From Diaporthe sp. PMI_573 (Eukaryota; Ascomycota; Sordariomycetes; Diaporthales; Diaporthaceae): a DNA stretch of 64,000 nt. Positions 13,077-23,402 of the stretch are shown piece after piece. The position numbers and the translations under genes were made by a program. Each line of letters opens with the position of its first letter. The stretch's first letter is position 1. The notes under the pieces are model-generated. The model was not told the origin of the DNA. It saw only the letters and a list, made by a program, of their open reading frames with translations, and did no database searches. The stretch lies in assembly GCA_021399435.1 (NCBI GenBank), contig JAJTUP010000031.1, positions 124,001 through 188,000 of the forward strand, in the 5' to 3' direction.

Positions 13077-14338
13077 TCAAAGCCTCTTCCTGTCTATCGT
13101 CTGCATATGATCGAATTGCTCGCGACTAACGAGCCTGCCGTCTGGTAGTGCCACTTCCGTCTTTCTGACTTGCCACAACGCAAAAGGGTAGACCAGATCG
13201 CAGAGAAGCGCTGTGCCGCAGATGAACATGCCGAGTGGATTGACGAAGTAGCCATGCGCCTCAGGCCAGTAGTGCCACAGTATGGCATTGCATACGCCCA
13301 ACCCAAAGATTGTGCCGATCGTTCTGCAGATCCTGTTTAGAGTGGGAGTCAGTAAATCAATTATCCCTATAGGTGGACAGAGTGATACGACTTTGGACGG
13401 CAGATGAAGAAGACCCGAGTACTACGCGACATCAGACGTGAGTGCCTTTTGTCGCCACAGTGAGGTTTCACTAATGCTTGGCATGGGCTGGACAAAGCAG
13501 ACTGATGAGACTTTGCTCATCTTGGTCGTATTGCTACAACCGGCTTTCCGAGTGAGCGCGAAGACCAGTCTTGTTGAGATGACAAATGTCCCGGTCTTGT
13601 TGAGATGTCCAGACAATGATTTCAACCCAGTAGACGAACAAGAGCACGTAATATCTATCGTCCAATTCATATAGCAGGCGAGCAGGTGGGCACCTATCAT
13701 GCTGCTTCTACAAGGGCAGACAGTAAGGCAGGCAGAAATGCAAAAGACAACACTTACCAGATAGCATAGCTTGTGCCCCCGGAGTGACCTCTGACCAGCA
13801 ACATGGCGAGAGACCCAACACTGTCGACCATCTGGGCCACGCCAGCAGACCAGTACGCCAGCTCAGTCGTGTCGTACTGGTCCCGTCCAAAATACCACTT
13901 GCCGGTCTTGTCTCCATGGCCAATCCCAGGCCTGCTCAGCCACCAGCTCACAAACGCGAAGTGGCCCACGCAGCCGACGGCGGTCATTGCGGCCAGGATC
14001 GATGCCATGTGCCGCCCGACCCAGCCGCTGGACCGCTCCCACTCGTACGGCGCGAACTTCACCGTCGTGTAGACAAGGCCGACGTCAAGTATCAGCCAGA
14101 ACGTGAAGCCGGCGGTCTCGATGAGCGCCTCGCACACGTAGAGGGCGTAGATGATCTCCCACGACACGTTGAGGGCGAGGCCTAACAACGGCATGGGATA
14201 GGACTTTGTGCGGAGGCTCCGTAACGTCATCAGGATGTACGTCACGTCCCAGAACAGCACGCCGACGGCAAGCGCGACCGTCTATAGCGGCACGACCCAG
14301 TCAGGGACGTGGGGCGGGGCCAAGTCGCTGGAACCCAT
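13077..14338 (-). pseudogene. Membrane terpene cyclase, Pyr4/PaxB-like family, broken by an in-frame stop
   Basis: Model: exon 1 14338-13758, intron 13757-13333 (GTAAGT...ACAG, 425 nt, unusually long), exon 2 13332-13077; about 278 codons. The frame encodes a polytopic membrane protein without soluble domains. It contains the two acidic motifs seen as essential in this cyclase family: a Glu in the WE-I-Y segment of the second membrane helix and an Asp in the CDLVYPF segment near the C-terminus, followed by the VRKTE tail. Such enzymes cyclise epoxidised meroterpenoids or indole diterpenes at the ER membrane. The natural start appears to be the ATG at 14338 (MGSSDLAPP), but codon 19 is TAG (14284-14282), just before the first helix. 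Reading resumes directly afterwards with family-like sequence, so this is a nonsense change rather than a wrong start. No prenyltransferase, epoxidase or polyketide synthase is adjacent, so it is an orphan. A sequencing error or a rarely used downstream start cannot be excluded. Confidence 0.75.
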
Positions 14339-15880
14339 TTGTTGAGTTATGATGCAAAGTATGTTAAGGGGGGGATTCCAAGAGGCCAATTGTGCCTTCC
14401 TTCGTTCGGCCTGTGGCTGGCTGAGCTGACAGGTCTTGCGACAGAGGTTTGTTTAAGGTTTGCTGGACGTCGTCCGTGCCGCACGAAGGAGTGGGTGGTG
14501 GTCAGATGGATTTGTGGGCCCAAGCTCGGAAGGATCAATAGACAACACACGGCTGCCTATCGCAATAAGCAGCCTCGTGAGACGTCAATGCAAGGGCAAC
14601 GAGACATTGTCCTCCTCGAGTAGTGAGGGAGATGTCAAACACACTCGGGGCTGAGCGGAGGTTTTGCTTTTTTGGCACCAAGCTGACCGGAAGGCTATCC
14701 CGCATTGGAGAATATGGGCGGATGTTTCATCACCGGAAATTGTGGCACTGAGATCATGTAGATCTATTAAAAATATATTTGCAAAGGAAGTAGATCTGGT
14801 AGAATGCACCCAAAGTAAAATCAAGTGCTCTGCCAGGACTTTGGAGTTTACGAGAAGGCGGGTTGGTCAGAACATCAGTATTTTGATGCACCTCATCCCT
14901 ACACAGGTGAATCTAAAACACAGAAAATTGATTCAGAAGAGCTAGCCCTGCATTCCGAAGTTGTCTTCGCCAATAAACTCAAGTCTACTGTTGAAGATAA
15001 TATTTTGGGTTATTGCTTAAGTATCAGTGCACACACAGCAACGGAAACAACAGTTCAAATTGTCATTATGCTACATATGTAGCATTTGAGAAATGCACTT
15101 CTCCTTCATGATGCTTCTCCAGCCCCGAGGAGCTTCTCCAACCCCTTGAAGCAGTAGTAAGGTGGTTTCGTTTTTAATCCGTGTACGTACGCTTCTTAAG
15201 CAGTATGTAGGCGGTCCCTTCATACAGTGGTAAACGCTTAAACACCGCAGTAGTAAGTCGGTACCGTAATCAAGGTTCCGGTTTTCTTGTCGGTCTCCAT
15301 ATACTTGCAATTTCTGCCGCCTTGGACTCATCATCGCAAGGGCTTCCTAGCGCGAAGTCCACATAACTCGGTGCTTCGGCAGTCAAAATTACCTTGGCAC
15401 TGTTGAAGGCTTCAGGTCATGAAGTAAATACACGATAATGTCGTGTATCTTGACGTGAGCCGCTGTGCATGACTCGCTTCAGGTTGGCGCCTATTAGGGT
15501 CGAGGATAGTCCACGATGTCGTCATACATCCCGAGGTCTTGAAGAGTGATATTCGTGCCAGGAATCTACGCGTAATGAGGTCCTCTTTTCGGGTCCCGTA
15601 GCGTCTTTTGTTCCGGATTTTGTCCATGATTCCCCACGGCAAGATCCGCATGAGGTTTGTAAGCATAGAAGGTGTGACATAAGAGTTCGAAGACCAGAAT
15701 AGGTAGCTTATAGCCATCGTGCCCCTATTAACATAGATAGCACTAATAAAAGGATCTTATAGCAGCAGACGAACCACAGCCACACATACAAATATTCTTC
15801 TTTATACTCTGAAAGCATTGCCATCACATCCATTTGTCAACAAACACACACTACCCACCCCGTATCGAACACGGCTCAAT
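14339..15880. other. AT-rich intergenic block with possible gene relic
   Basis: This stretch is visibly richer in A/T than the flanking genes. Short minus-strand pieces near 15300-15700 look protein-like for 20-40 codons in changing frames (for example a YDDIVDYPRP piece and a VDFALGSPCDDES piece) but are broken by stops. I could not assign them. They may be remains of a decayed gene or transposon. The end next to 15881 must contain the promoter of the reductase gene. Confidence 0.4.
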
Positions 15881-16930
15881 ATGGTCAAAACGCAACAATG
15901 GCTCCTCAACGCCCACCCAGACGGGCTTCCAACCTACAGTGGTTCCAACCCTACTTTTAAGAAGACAGAAAAGGACCTCCCCGCAATCAAAGCCGACCAG
16001 GTCCTCGTAAAAGTCAAGTATTTCTCCAACGACCCAGCCCAACGCGGATGGATCGACAGGTACCCCGATGAGAGCCGCCTGTATGTCCCGCCAGTCTACA
16101 CCAGCGACGTCATGCGCTCGTGGGCCGTAGCCGAGGTCGTCGAGTCCCAGCCCGACAAGGCCAAGAAGGGAGCCATGGTTCGCGCGGTACTCAACTGGAC
16201 GGAATACGGCGTTGTCGACGCCAAGGACATTCAGGTCTGCAGGCCGCTGCCCAAGAACGCGCCGCCGACGCACTACCTCGGTGCGCTGGGCCTCACCGGG
16301 CTGACGGCGTACGTGGGCCTGCTCGAGGTGGCGCAGGCGACCAAGGACGACATCGTGGTGGTCTCGGGCGCGGCCGGCGCGACGGGCTCCATGGTTGTAC
16401 AGATCGCCAAGAAGATCATTGGCTGCAAGAGGGTCATCGGCATCGCGGGCGGAAAACAGAAGTGCGACTGGGTGAAGAAGCTCGGGGCGGACGAGCGTGT
16501 CGACTACAAGGCCGCCGACTTTGAACAGCAGCTCGCCAAGGCCACCACTGAGTACGCGAACGTGTACTTTGACAACGTCGGCGGGGAAACCCTGGATCTC
16601 ATGCTCACCCGCATGGCACGGGACGGAAGGGTAGCCGCTTGCGGTGCTATCTCGCAGTACAACGCCAAGGAGCAGGACGGCGGTGTCAGGCTGAAGAACT
16701 GGTTCAAAGTCATTAGCATGTGGTTACGAATCCGGGGATTTATCGCCCTTGACTTCCCCGCGAAGTTGGAGGAGGGACAGAAGACCCTCCACCAGGCGCT
16801 GGAGGATGGCAAGCTGGACATCACCGAGGGCGAGCACGTCGTTGAGACAAAGTTTGATGACGTGCCGGCCACATGGCTCAAACTGTTTGAAGGTGCAAAC
16901 ACCGGAAAGCTGATCACTAAGCTGGTCTGA
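15881..16930 (+). CDS. NADP-dependent medium-chain reductase (leukotriene B4 12-hydroxydehydrogenase / prostaglandin reductase type)
   Basis: Single exon, 349 aa, starting at MVKTQQWLLN; an in-frame upstream extension to 15818 has no family-like sequence. Soluble two-domain MDR enzyme: an N-terminal GroES-like fold (NDPAQRGW, then a VYTSDVM segment) and a Rossmann domain with the nucleotide-binding motif SGAAGATGSMV, followed by GIAGG and the DNVGGETLD segment typical of this subfamily. Zinc-ligand Cys residues of alcohol dehydrogenases are absent, as expected for zinc-free enone reductases. The family reduces alpha,beta-unsaturated aldehydes and ketones with NADPH, often in detoxification. 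The physiological substrate is unknown. It is not obviously linked to the terpene cyclase gene upstream, from which an AT-rich block separates it. Confidence 0.9.
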   Translation: MVKTQQWLLNAHPDGLPTYSGSNPTFKKTEKDLPAIKADQVLVKVKYFSNDPAQRGWIDRYPDESRLYVPPVYTSDVMRSWAVAEVVESQPDKAKKGAMVRAVLNWTEYGVVDAKDIQVCRPLPKNAPPTHYLGALGLTGLTAYVGLLEVAQATKDDIVVVSGAAGATGSMVVQIAKKIIGCKRVIGIAGGKQKCDWVKKLGADERVDYKAADFEQQLAKATTEYANVYFDNVGGETLDLMLTRMARDGRVAACGAISQYNAKEQDGGVRLKNWFKVISMWLRIRGFIALDFPAKLEEGQKTLHQALEDGKLDITEGEHVVETKFDDVPATWLKLFEGANTGKLITKLV

Positions 16931-17168
16931 TGGCCTTAATTGAATGATAATAGCTATGTCCCTAGGTACACTATATCCTTTCATCCAAATTAACGGGTGA
17001 CTGCAGTGAATAGATGAGACTGAATCCCACACGGTGAACCGTGGTGAATTCAAATGAACCTTAATACCAGGTGGATTGTATAATATTCCATTTCAATGGT
17101 ACTTCCACGAGTCTGACCATCGCCATGAATATCATACTCATACTACAATTCGCTCTCATTCTTCTACA

Positions 17169-19370
17169 TTACACAACGTTGATCATGTGAAAATCTATGC
17201 CCTCCATACTTGTACCTTCGCCAAACATAAATCCGTGGCAATATGCCTCGCCCACCAGCTCCCACCCTCCCTTTACCCTCTTTGACGGTCTGAACACATA
17301 GGGCACCTTGGCCCCGGCTACCAGCATGACGACGTCCCCGTCCAATGCTGTCCATGGAGCCGTTCCCAGGTAACCTTTCTCAGTACAAAACATTCTCCGA
17401 TCGCCATAAAATTTCTCAAATGTGTCTTCAAATAGCGGGTCCTTGCCGGTCCATAATTTCTGCTCGACCTCGACATCTACCCTGCTCATCGACTTGAACC
17501 GCTCGTGTCTCACCCTGATCGCCTCCCGAAGCCCATAGGCGGGCGAGTCGAACGAGGCCAGGAAACTCCTAATAGTTGCGATCTTGTAGCTGTCTAGCTT
17601 CTTCATTTCTTTCTCACGGAAAAGCTCCCGGATACCGATGCGGTGTCTGTCGTCGGGTTCAGCCCCCAGATCTAGGTCGTTGTCATCCTGCTCCTTTAAA
17701 ATGCCGTCGCGCATTTTCATTTCGGAGAACGTGAATGATTCTTCGGCGAAGACAACAAACCATTCCGCGAAATGGCTGTCAGTGAGCTCGACTTCCACCT
17801 CTTTGTTAGCATCCTCGTCATCCCCTGGCTCGACCATAGTGTGATCGCCCAGCTCATCCATTGTGATCTCATCCTGCTTATCCATTGTGGTCTCAGCCTT
17901 CTCATTCATGTTTTCCTCGTCGGGCTCGTCCTTGGCGTGGGTTGTCCCAGCCGCAAGCGTTCTCCAGAGTGCCGACACGATAGGCTCGCCGGTAGGTAGG
18001 TAAATTCCCTCAGAATGACGCGGCAGTTTGCTTAGGAGCCGCAAGAACCTCCAGATGGGCTTGACCAGCCGGGCCGAGCGGCAGTCGCCCGTGGCTGAAA
18101 TGGTGTCCAAGATAGCAGCTTTGACTTCCAATACCCTCCCCTTGCTGCCTGTAATAGAAAAATCGGGTTCAATGGAGCCAGCAGCGGAGAAATCGAGAGT
18201 CGACCACTTCAGTAGGGGCACTGGCCTTGCCGGGGCACTGAGGTCAGGAACCCACGAGGGCAAGTCCGTCACGAATCCCGTCTCCGGCTTGAAATGGCCG
18301 ATGTAGTTCGCGGAGAAAGCGTACGAAAGGTCGCAGCCGTGGCGGACCTGGCCTACCAGCGAAAGCAGGGAGATTCCCGTGTTCTTGCTCCGCAGCAGCG
18401 CCGCGGCGCATTCGCAGTAGACATCCTGAACTGACTTCTGGTAGTCGGCAGCCAGACCCGCCGAATCTGCCGGGTCACACAGCGAAAGCACGCCGAACAG
18501 ATTGTCCTTCCCGTCCACTGCGCGCCGATTCCGTGCCTCTGTCACAGCGGCTTCGAGCGTGCAGGCGTGCCCACTGTCCAGCAGTTCGTGTGCGGCGCGG
18601 GAGAAATTGAGCCCGGCTATGCGGCCGCGTAGCCGGAAGAGCATGCTCTCCAAGTAGGTTAGAGAAATGTCCCCGCTGCCTGCGAACCTGCAACTCAGGA
18701 GCTCGTCAAACGGCACCGACTGCGAGCCTAGCAGATATACCGTCTCGCGAGCCAGTGCCGCTTCCTGCAGCGTCCAGACACGCTCAAACCAGCCCCGTGA
18801 TAGAACCCAGTTCAGCGCCTCGATCGCGATCAAAGCAGCGCCCCGGCTGGAAACGGCCGCCCAGGGGGTCGAGAGGTCCTGCGGAATTATTCCGTCGGTG
18901 AAGAAAGGGCGCGCCTTTGAAAGCGCAATCTCGGTGGCATACGAGGACTTGCCTAACCAAACGATTACGCGCGAGGCGGCGCGGAAGATGTCGCCCATCA
19001 TGTTGACCTGTGCACTTTTCTCTTTGTCATCGCGCTGGTTGATGCAGATGGCGTCAATCCAAATGGGCATTGACGTCCACCCGAGCTCCTGGAGTTGGTA
19101 GAGCGCATTGTGCAGGTTCTTGAACACGTCAAGTATCGCGCCATTGCATATTATCGTCCTGGAAAGGGGCCTGGTGCGAGGGCCCGAGATATCGCTGTCG
19201 ATAGCCCATGTGTACGAGAGAGCTTCGTAGGACGGATTAATGGAGAGGTCGACCTCGATCAGGGTGCAGTGAATGAGGTGGTCGTCGGTTTTGGGCGCCA
19301 GCTGCACCAGACGTATCGATGTGGGCTTTTCCAGAGTCGAGTACTTGTAACTTGGTGTGCGGCGCTTCTA
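17169..19370 (-). CDS. HET-domain (heterokaryon incompatibility) protein
   Basis: The frame is open from near 19370 to the TAG at 17169. It contains the HET core: YEALSYTWA, then WIDAICINQRDDKEKS, VNMMGDIFRAA and RVIVWLG, then LSRGWFERVWTLQEAALA, and a C-terminal AYCHGFMFGE segment as in most members. About 730 residues. The highly acidic stretch around codons 480-540 (DE-rich, repeated MDKQDEIT/MDELGDHT units) is low complexity. HET proteins trigger cell death after fusion of incompatible hyphae; many paralogues have unknown partners. The start is uncertain: no ATG precedes the family-like N-terminus (SIRLVQLAP), so a short 5' exon is likely, for example from an ATG near 19462 with a GTACGT donor and a CTAAC branch point near 19390, but the splice phase could not be settled. 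Confidence 0.85.
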
Positions 19371-19479
19371 ACCGGGTTGTTAGGCGATGCAACCTTTCAA
19401 CGTTTCAATGCCACGAAAAGACGTACAGCTAAGGCGCCAGCCACATGTCTCGCGAGTGACATTTCCTACTGTCCTGCCT

Positions 19480-20280
19480 GATCTGACCTGCCTGTTATGA
19501 CACGGAATATTAAACGCAGCCGGGCTGAAGACACGCACGGCAATGTGTCAGCTACCACGCAGGTCACGATCACGCCCGGAAATGATGTCGGGCGATAGCC
19601 TGATCATATATGCATGTAATTGCCCGAAGAACCCCCCCATGGTATCAGCCGTAATGCTTACATGTAGTACCATGGTGTGAAGCTAGCCCCTACTGGCCAA
19701 GCATCCACTAGAGCATGCAGTAGCGCTCCTAAGAATAGACTGGCTGAGTGGATGCAATCTCACATGCTCCTCGTGCTGGCGCTCAAGATCAGCTTGATCA
19801 GTGATCGCTTGATTAGCGGCTACGTCTCAAACCGTCACTCTCAGATCCAAGGCCAATATATCCGTTATTCCTTCTTGAAATGGTTTATTTTATCAGGGGC
19901 GAGGCGGCAATTCCTCATCCTCTCCGGTTCTGGCGTGAGATGGTTTGAGGGTTCGGGGATGGGACTGACTTACTTTCATGTATGACTAATCTTTCAGTGG
20001 CTCTAAAATTTCATCTGCCACCAGGAAGATCAGATCAGAGCAGACATCAACCAGCTGTGAATACCAGACTCTCACGTGAAAGCGTCCCACATGGCCAGCA
20101 GTATTGGACGCCTGATGCATCCAGTTTAACACGCATACATCTCTCAATGGCCATTCCCCAATCCTCCGTATGACGTAAAACCCATCCTCCTTTTTCCAAC
20201 GTGCCATCCAAAACTGGATATCTTAACACAAAACCAATTGATTTGTCACTCGGTCACTGGGCTCAGAGACCCACATAGTG
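19480..20280. other. Intergenic region between divergent HET and SET genes
   Basis: Holds the promoters of both neighbours. No coding signal was found; the longest frame (19677-19985) lacks any motif. No unambiguous TATA box was recognised. Confidence 0.5.
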
Positions 20281-21885
20281 ATGAAGGAGACCGATCAGGC
20301 ATCCTTCAACGCTCTTTTGGAGTGGAGCAGAGCACATGGCGGCACTGTTCATCCAGCCCTCGAGGTCTACAAGGACGATGTGACGGGCTTTTCGATGCGA
20401 GTCAAGCCTTCATCGACTGAAGAGCCTGGCCCGACCATCAAACCAGGCGAAGAGGTGCTGGCCTGCCCCTTGGGCACCAGTCTATCATTCCTCAACGCAA
20501 CGACCGACGGACCCATCCTCGCCGGGTCACCTGAGCGTGTTGAGCCGCACCCTGCCTTTCCCCCAAGGTTCATGGAAATTCAGCCACACGTGATTGGGCA
20601 CTTTTACCTCATGAAGCAGTACTTGTTGGGCAAGGACTCGTTCTGGTACCCATATATCAACACTCTGCCCCAGCCAGATTCCATCTCGTCATGGAGCCTT
20701 CCACCGTTCTGGCCTGATGAGGACTTTGAGTTTCTGGAGGGGACAAACGCCGCCGTGGCAGCACAGGAAATCCAGGCCAACGCCAAGAGAGACTTCAAAG
20801 AGGCAAGGAAGATTCTTAAGGCGGAAGATTTTGAGAACTGGCAGGACTACACCCGCCATCTCTTCAACTGGGCGTTTTCGATCTTCGCCTCCCGCAGCTT
20901 CCGCCCGTCGCTCGTCACCCCCGCATCCGTCCAGGAACGTGAGCTGCCCAAGAGCGTCGCGATAGATGACTTCTCCGTGCTTCTTCCCGTGTACGACATC
21001 ATCAACCACGACATCAAGGCCAACGTGCGATGGTCGGTGGATCACCAGGGCGATGATGCCTCAGCGGGATGTCGCTTCATCACCTTCGACAGCTACAAGC
21101 CTGGCGAGCAGGTGTTCAACACGTACGGCAAGAAAACCAATAGCGAACTGTTACTGTCGTACGGCTTCATGCTTCGGGAGACAGAAGTATTCCACAACGA
21201 CTACGTGCACCTGCGGAAGAAGGAGAGTCCCACAGCGACAAACGAGCAGGCCCAGCCCCCAGAAGGGACATCAACCAGGGATATGGAGTCATCTGATGGG
21301 GCTGGCACTCCGCAATCAAAGAAACAACCACCGAGGGACTTCCTCGTATCTCTGCGGCCGATGAACCACCCGAGCTCGTTCGTCGGGCAGAACCGGAACC
21401 TGGTCGCAAAGGAGGCCGATTTTGACCTCCGCTCCGAGTTCTCCCACGTGGAAGATGCTCTTGTCTGGGACCTCTGCCTGTCGATCGTCGGCGGCGACGA
21501 CGCGAAGGACGCCTTCATCGACAAGGTCCTCGGCATAGCACGAGAGGCACAACCGCCGACGCCGGATTATCAACGCGCGCGTGAGCAAGACGCCCTGCGG
21601 AAGGTCTTGTCCAGCTCTGTGACGTTGCCCCGGGAGGTTGAGGTGGTGGTGGCTCACGTCAAGGAGCTCCTGCTGGCGAAGCTGGGCATGGAGTACGACA
21701 AGTTCTGCGAGGCGGACCCTGGGATGGGCGTGGACGAGGAGGGAAACGAGGTCGAGGTCGAGGTCGAGCCGCAAACGAGGAATCAAGAGATTGCCCTGGA
21801 GTATCGGAGGCAGGTGAAGAAGGTACTGGAAAATGCCATCGGTGCGCTGGTTCCTGACTGGAAGGACGCGGGTGGGGAGGAATGA
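20281..21885 (+). CDS. SET-domain protein lysine methyltransferase (Rubisco LSMT / SETD6-like class)
   Basis: Single exon, 534 aa; ATG at 20281 chosen because the codon before it is GTG and the protein then begins directly with the family-like MKETDQASFNALLEWS. Domain order: N-terminal SET start (GGTVHPALEV, GEEVLACPL), a long helical insert (iSET), then the catalytic hallmarks LLPVYDIINHD and GEQVFNTYGKKTNSELLLSYGF, which form the S-adenosylmethionine and lysine channel. The C-terminal helical half is the substrate-binding region of this class. These enzymes methylate non-histone targets such as ribosomal proteins or elongation factors. A Ser/Pro-rich linker near residues 310-350 separates the two halves. 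The target cannot be deduced. Confidence 0.88.
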   Translation: MKETDQASFNALLEWSRAHGGTVHPALEVYKDDVTGFSMRVKPSSTEEPGPTIKPGEEVLACPLGTSLSFLNATTDGPILAGSPERVEPHPAFPPRFMEIQPHVIGHFYLMKQYLLGKDSFWYPYINTLPQPDSISSWSLPPFWPDEDFEFLEGTNAAVAAQEIQANAKRDFKEARKILKAEDFENWQDYTRHLFNWAFSIFASRSFRPSLVTPASVQERELPKSVAIDDFSVLLPVYDIINHDIKANVRWSVDHQGDDASAGCRFITFDSYKPGEQVFNTYGKKTNSELLLSYGFMLRETEVFHNDYVHLRKKESPTATNEQAQPPEGTSTRDMESSDGAGTPQSKKQPPRDFLVSLRPMNHPSSFVGQNRNLVAKEADFDLRSEFSHVEDALVWDLCLSIVGGDDAKDAFIDKVLGIAREAQPPTPDYQRAREQDALRKVLSSSVTLPREVEVVVAHVKELLLAKLGMEYDKFCEADPGMGVDEEGNEVEVEVEPQTRNQEIALEYRRQVKKVLENAIGALVPDWKDAGGEE

Positions 21886-22204
21886 TTGAATGAGTACCAA
21901 CTGCGGTGGGTGAGGAATACAAGCTGCTTAGAACATCTCAAAATGTTTCATCAAATCATTGAATGAAATAGCAGTCACTCGAGCGTCTTGCCCGGGATGA
22001 TATGTCTCTTGTAGGTATAGCCTTTAGTTAGGTCACGTTCCAGTTCCAGCCTCAACGGGCGCACTCGACCCAACACCTGTCCCGCAGGTCAAAATCCGTT
22101 TGAACAATATGATGACTTCGAACATTCGACGCAAAAGATTCCGTCAACACGCTGGCTCACTTTGATCCCTTCATCTCACTCCCGACTCAGTTTGTCTGGG
22201 TATT

Positions 22205-22609
22205 CTAGCCTTCCGGCTGGTTGGAAAAACATTCTGCACTCCCCAGAGATAGCCAGTACGCATTTCGTTGATTGAGGCGGTGGCACACTGTATTCCGTTT
22301 GTGTCCGAGCCTTCCCAGGGCCACTTTCAGTGCTCTGCTCGCACTTTCGAAAATCGTCAATTCGCCATTGTTCCACTTGAGATGCCATGTACGTTAGATA
22401 TCGGCAGGGCTGGTCGTATTTTGTATGTGTACAGAGGCAATACTGTCGATTGTGCTATCACGGGCTTCGACTCGGACTGTGATGCCGTTGACTATGGTGG
22501 CTGAGATAGGCGTGTGAATTTCAGCGGCGCTGACGTGGAAACACGAAGCCGAGTCGGAGAACGTCGCCGCCAGAAATAATGACACGAGCGATGCGAAGAT
22601 GTACTTCAT
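22205..22609 (-). CDS. Candidate small secreted protein, about 115 aa
   Basis: Exon 1 runs from the ATG at 22609 to 22433 and begins with a clear signal peptide (MKYIFASLVSLFLAATFS, then DSASC). Without splicing the frame stops 13 codons later, inside a CTAAC that looks like a branch point. A 57-nt intron 22432-22376 (GTACAC...CAAG, phase 0) would join a second exon 22375-22205 beginning WNNGELTIFES and ending FSNQPEG. Only three Cys are present in the mature part. No family is recognised; size and signal suggest a secreted, possibly effector-like protein. The signal peptide is convincing, the second exon less so because GTACAC is a weak donor. Confidence 0.4.
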
Positions 22610-23402
22610 CGTGGGCAAGCTGATATGCGGCCAGTCATGGCAGCTTGCCCCTCATAGTTGTGGTAGGATGATGAAGGCGGATGACGGGTCTTGGGAGCAA
22701 TGCTTATTTGGGGGAGATCTGAGGTGTTATTGGGCATAAGAAAGTAGGATGTGGGATGGAGATCAGACGGGGATCCGGAAGGCGGGTCCCCACGCTGTTT
22801 TCAGATGGAACAACATCGAGAAGGCAACTTCCCCGTCGGAATCTAAGCAACGCAGCAGGGAAGGCACGGTTGGTGTCTCAGCGTGCTACCTTTGGTCTGT
22901 GCCGACGCCGACGGCACGGCGGCTTCCCGACAACTAGAAGGTAAGGAGTCGCGCAGAGTCATATGCTCGTGCCGCTTGATCCGACTATTCGCCTGACGGC
23001 GCGCGTTTATTGCCTCCGTCAGGGCTCATGCGCGTGAAGTAAAATTGCGTTGACGAATTGGACGAGTTGATATGAAGCGTATTAGTATCTTTTGGGGGGG
23101 GGGGAGAATAGAGTAAGACGTCCAGTACCCAATCGGCGTGTGTAGAGCTTGATTAGTATAGCCAGTACAGGCCAGCATCAATGATGACCGGCGAGGCCGG
23201 AAGTTATCAGCTGTACGTGTACGGCATTGTATGGTCAGCCGCGCAGATTCCGAAGTCCGTTTCTCGCCACACTCACCCTACATCACTCCTGCAGCATAAG
23301 ACCGGCATACCGCCGAAACTATGAAGGTAGCATACCAAAGGTCTTGGATTAAGTAGAATAGGCACATGTCTTCGAGACTTAATGCTCAAACGATGGCGAA
23401 AC
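22610..23402. other. Intergenic region without coding signal
   Basis: Contains the presumed promoter of the small secreted protein (minus strand) and the 3' flank of the GH39 gene. A run of G residues lies near 23094-23104. No gene is supported. Confidence 0.5.
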
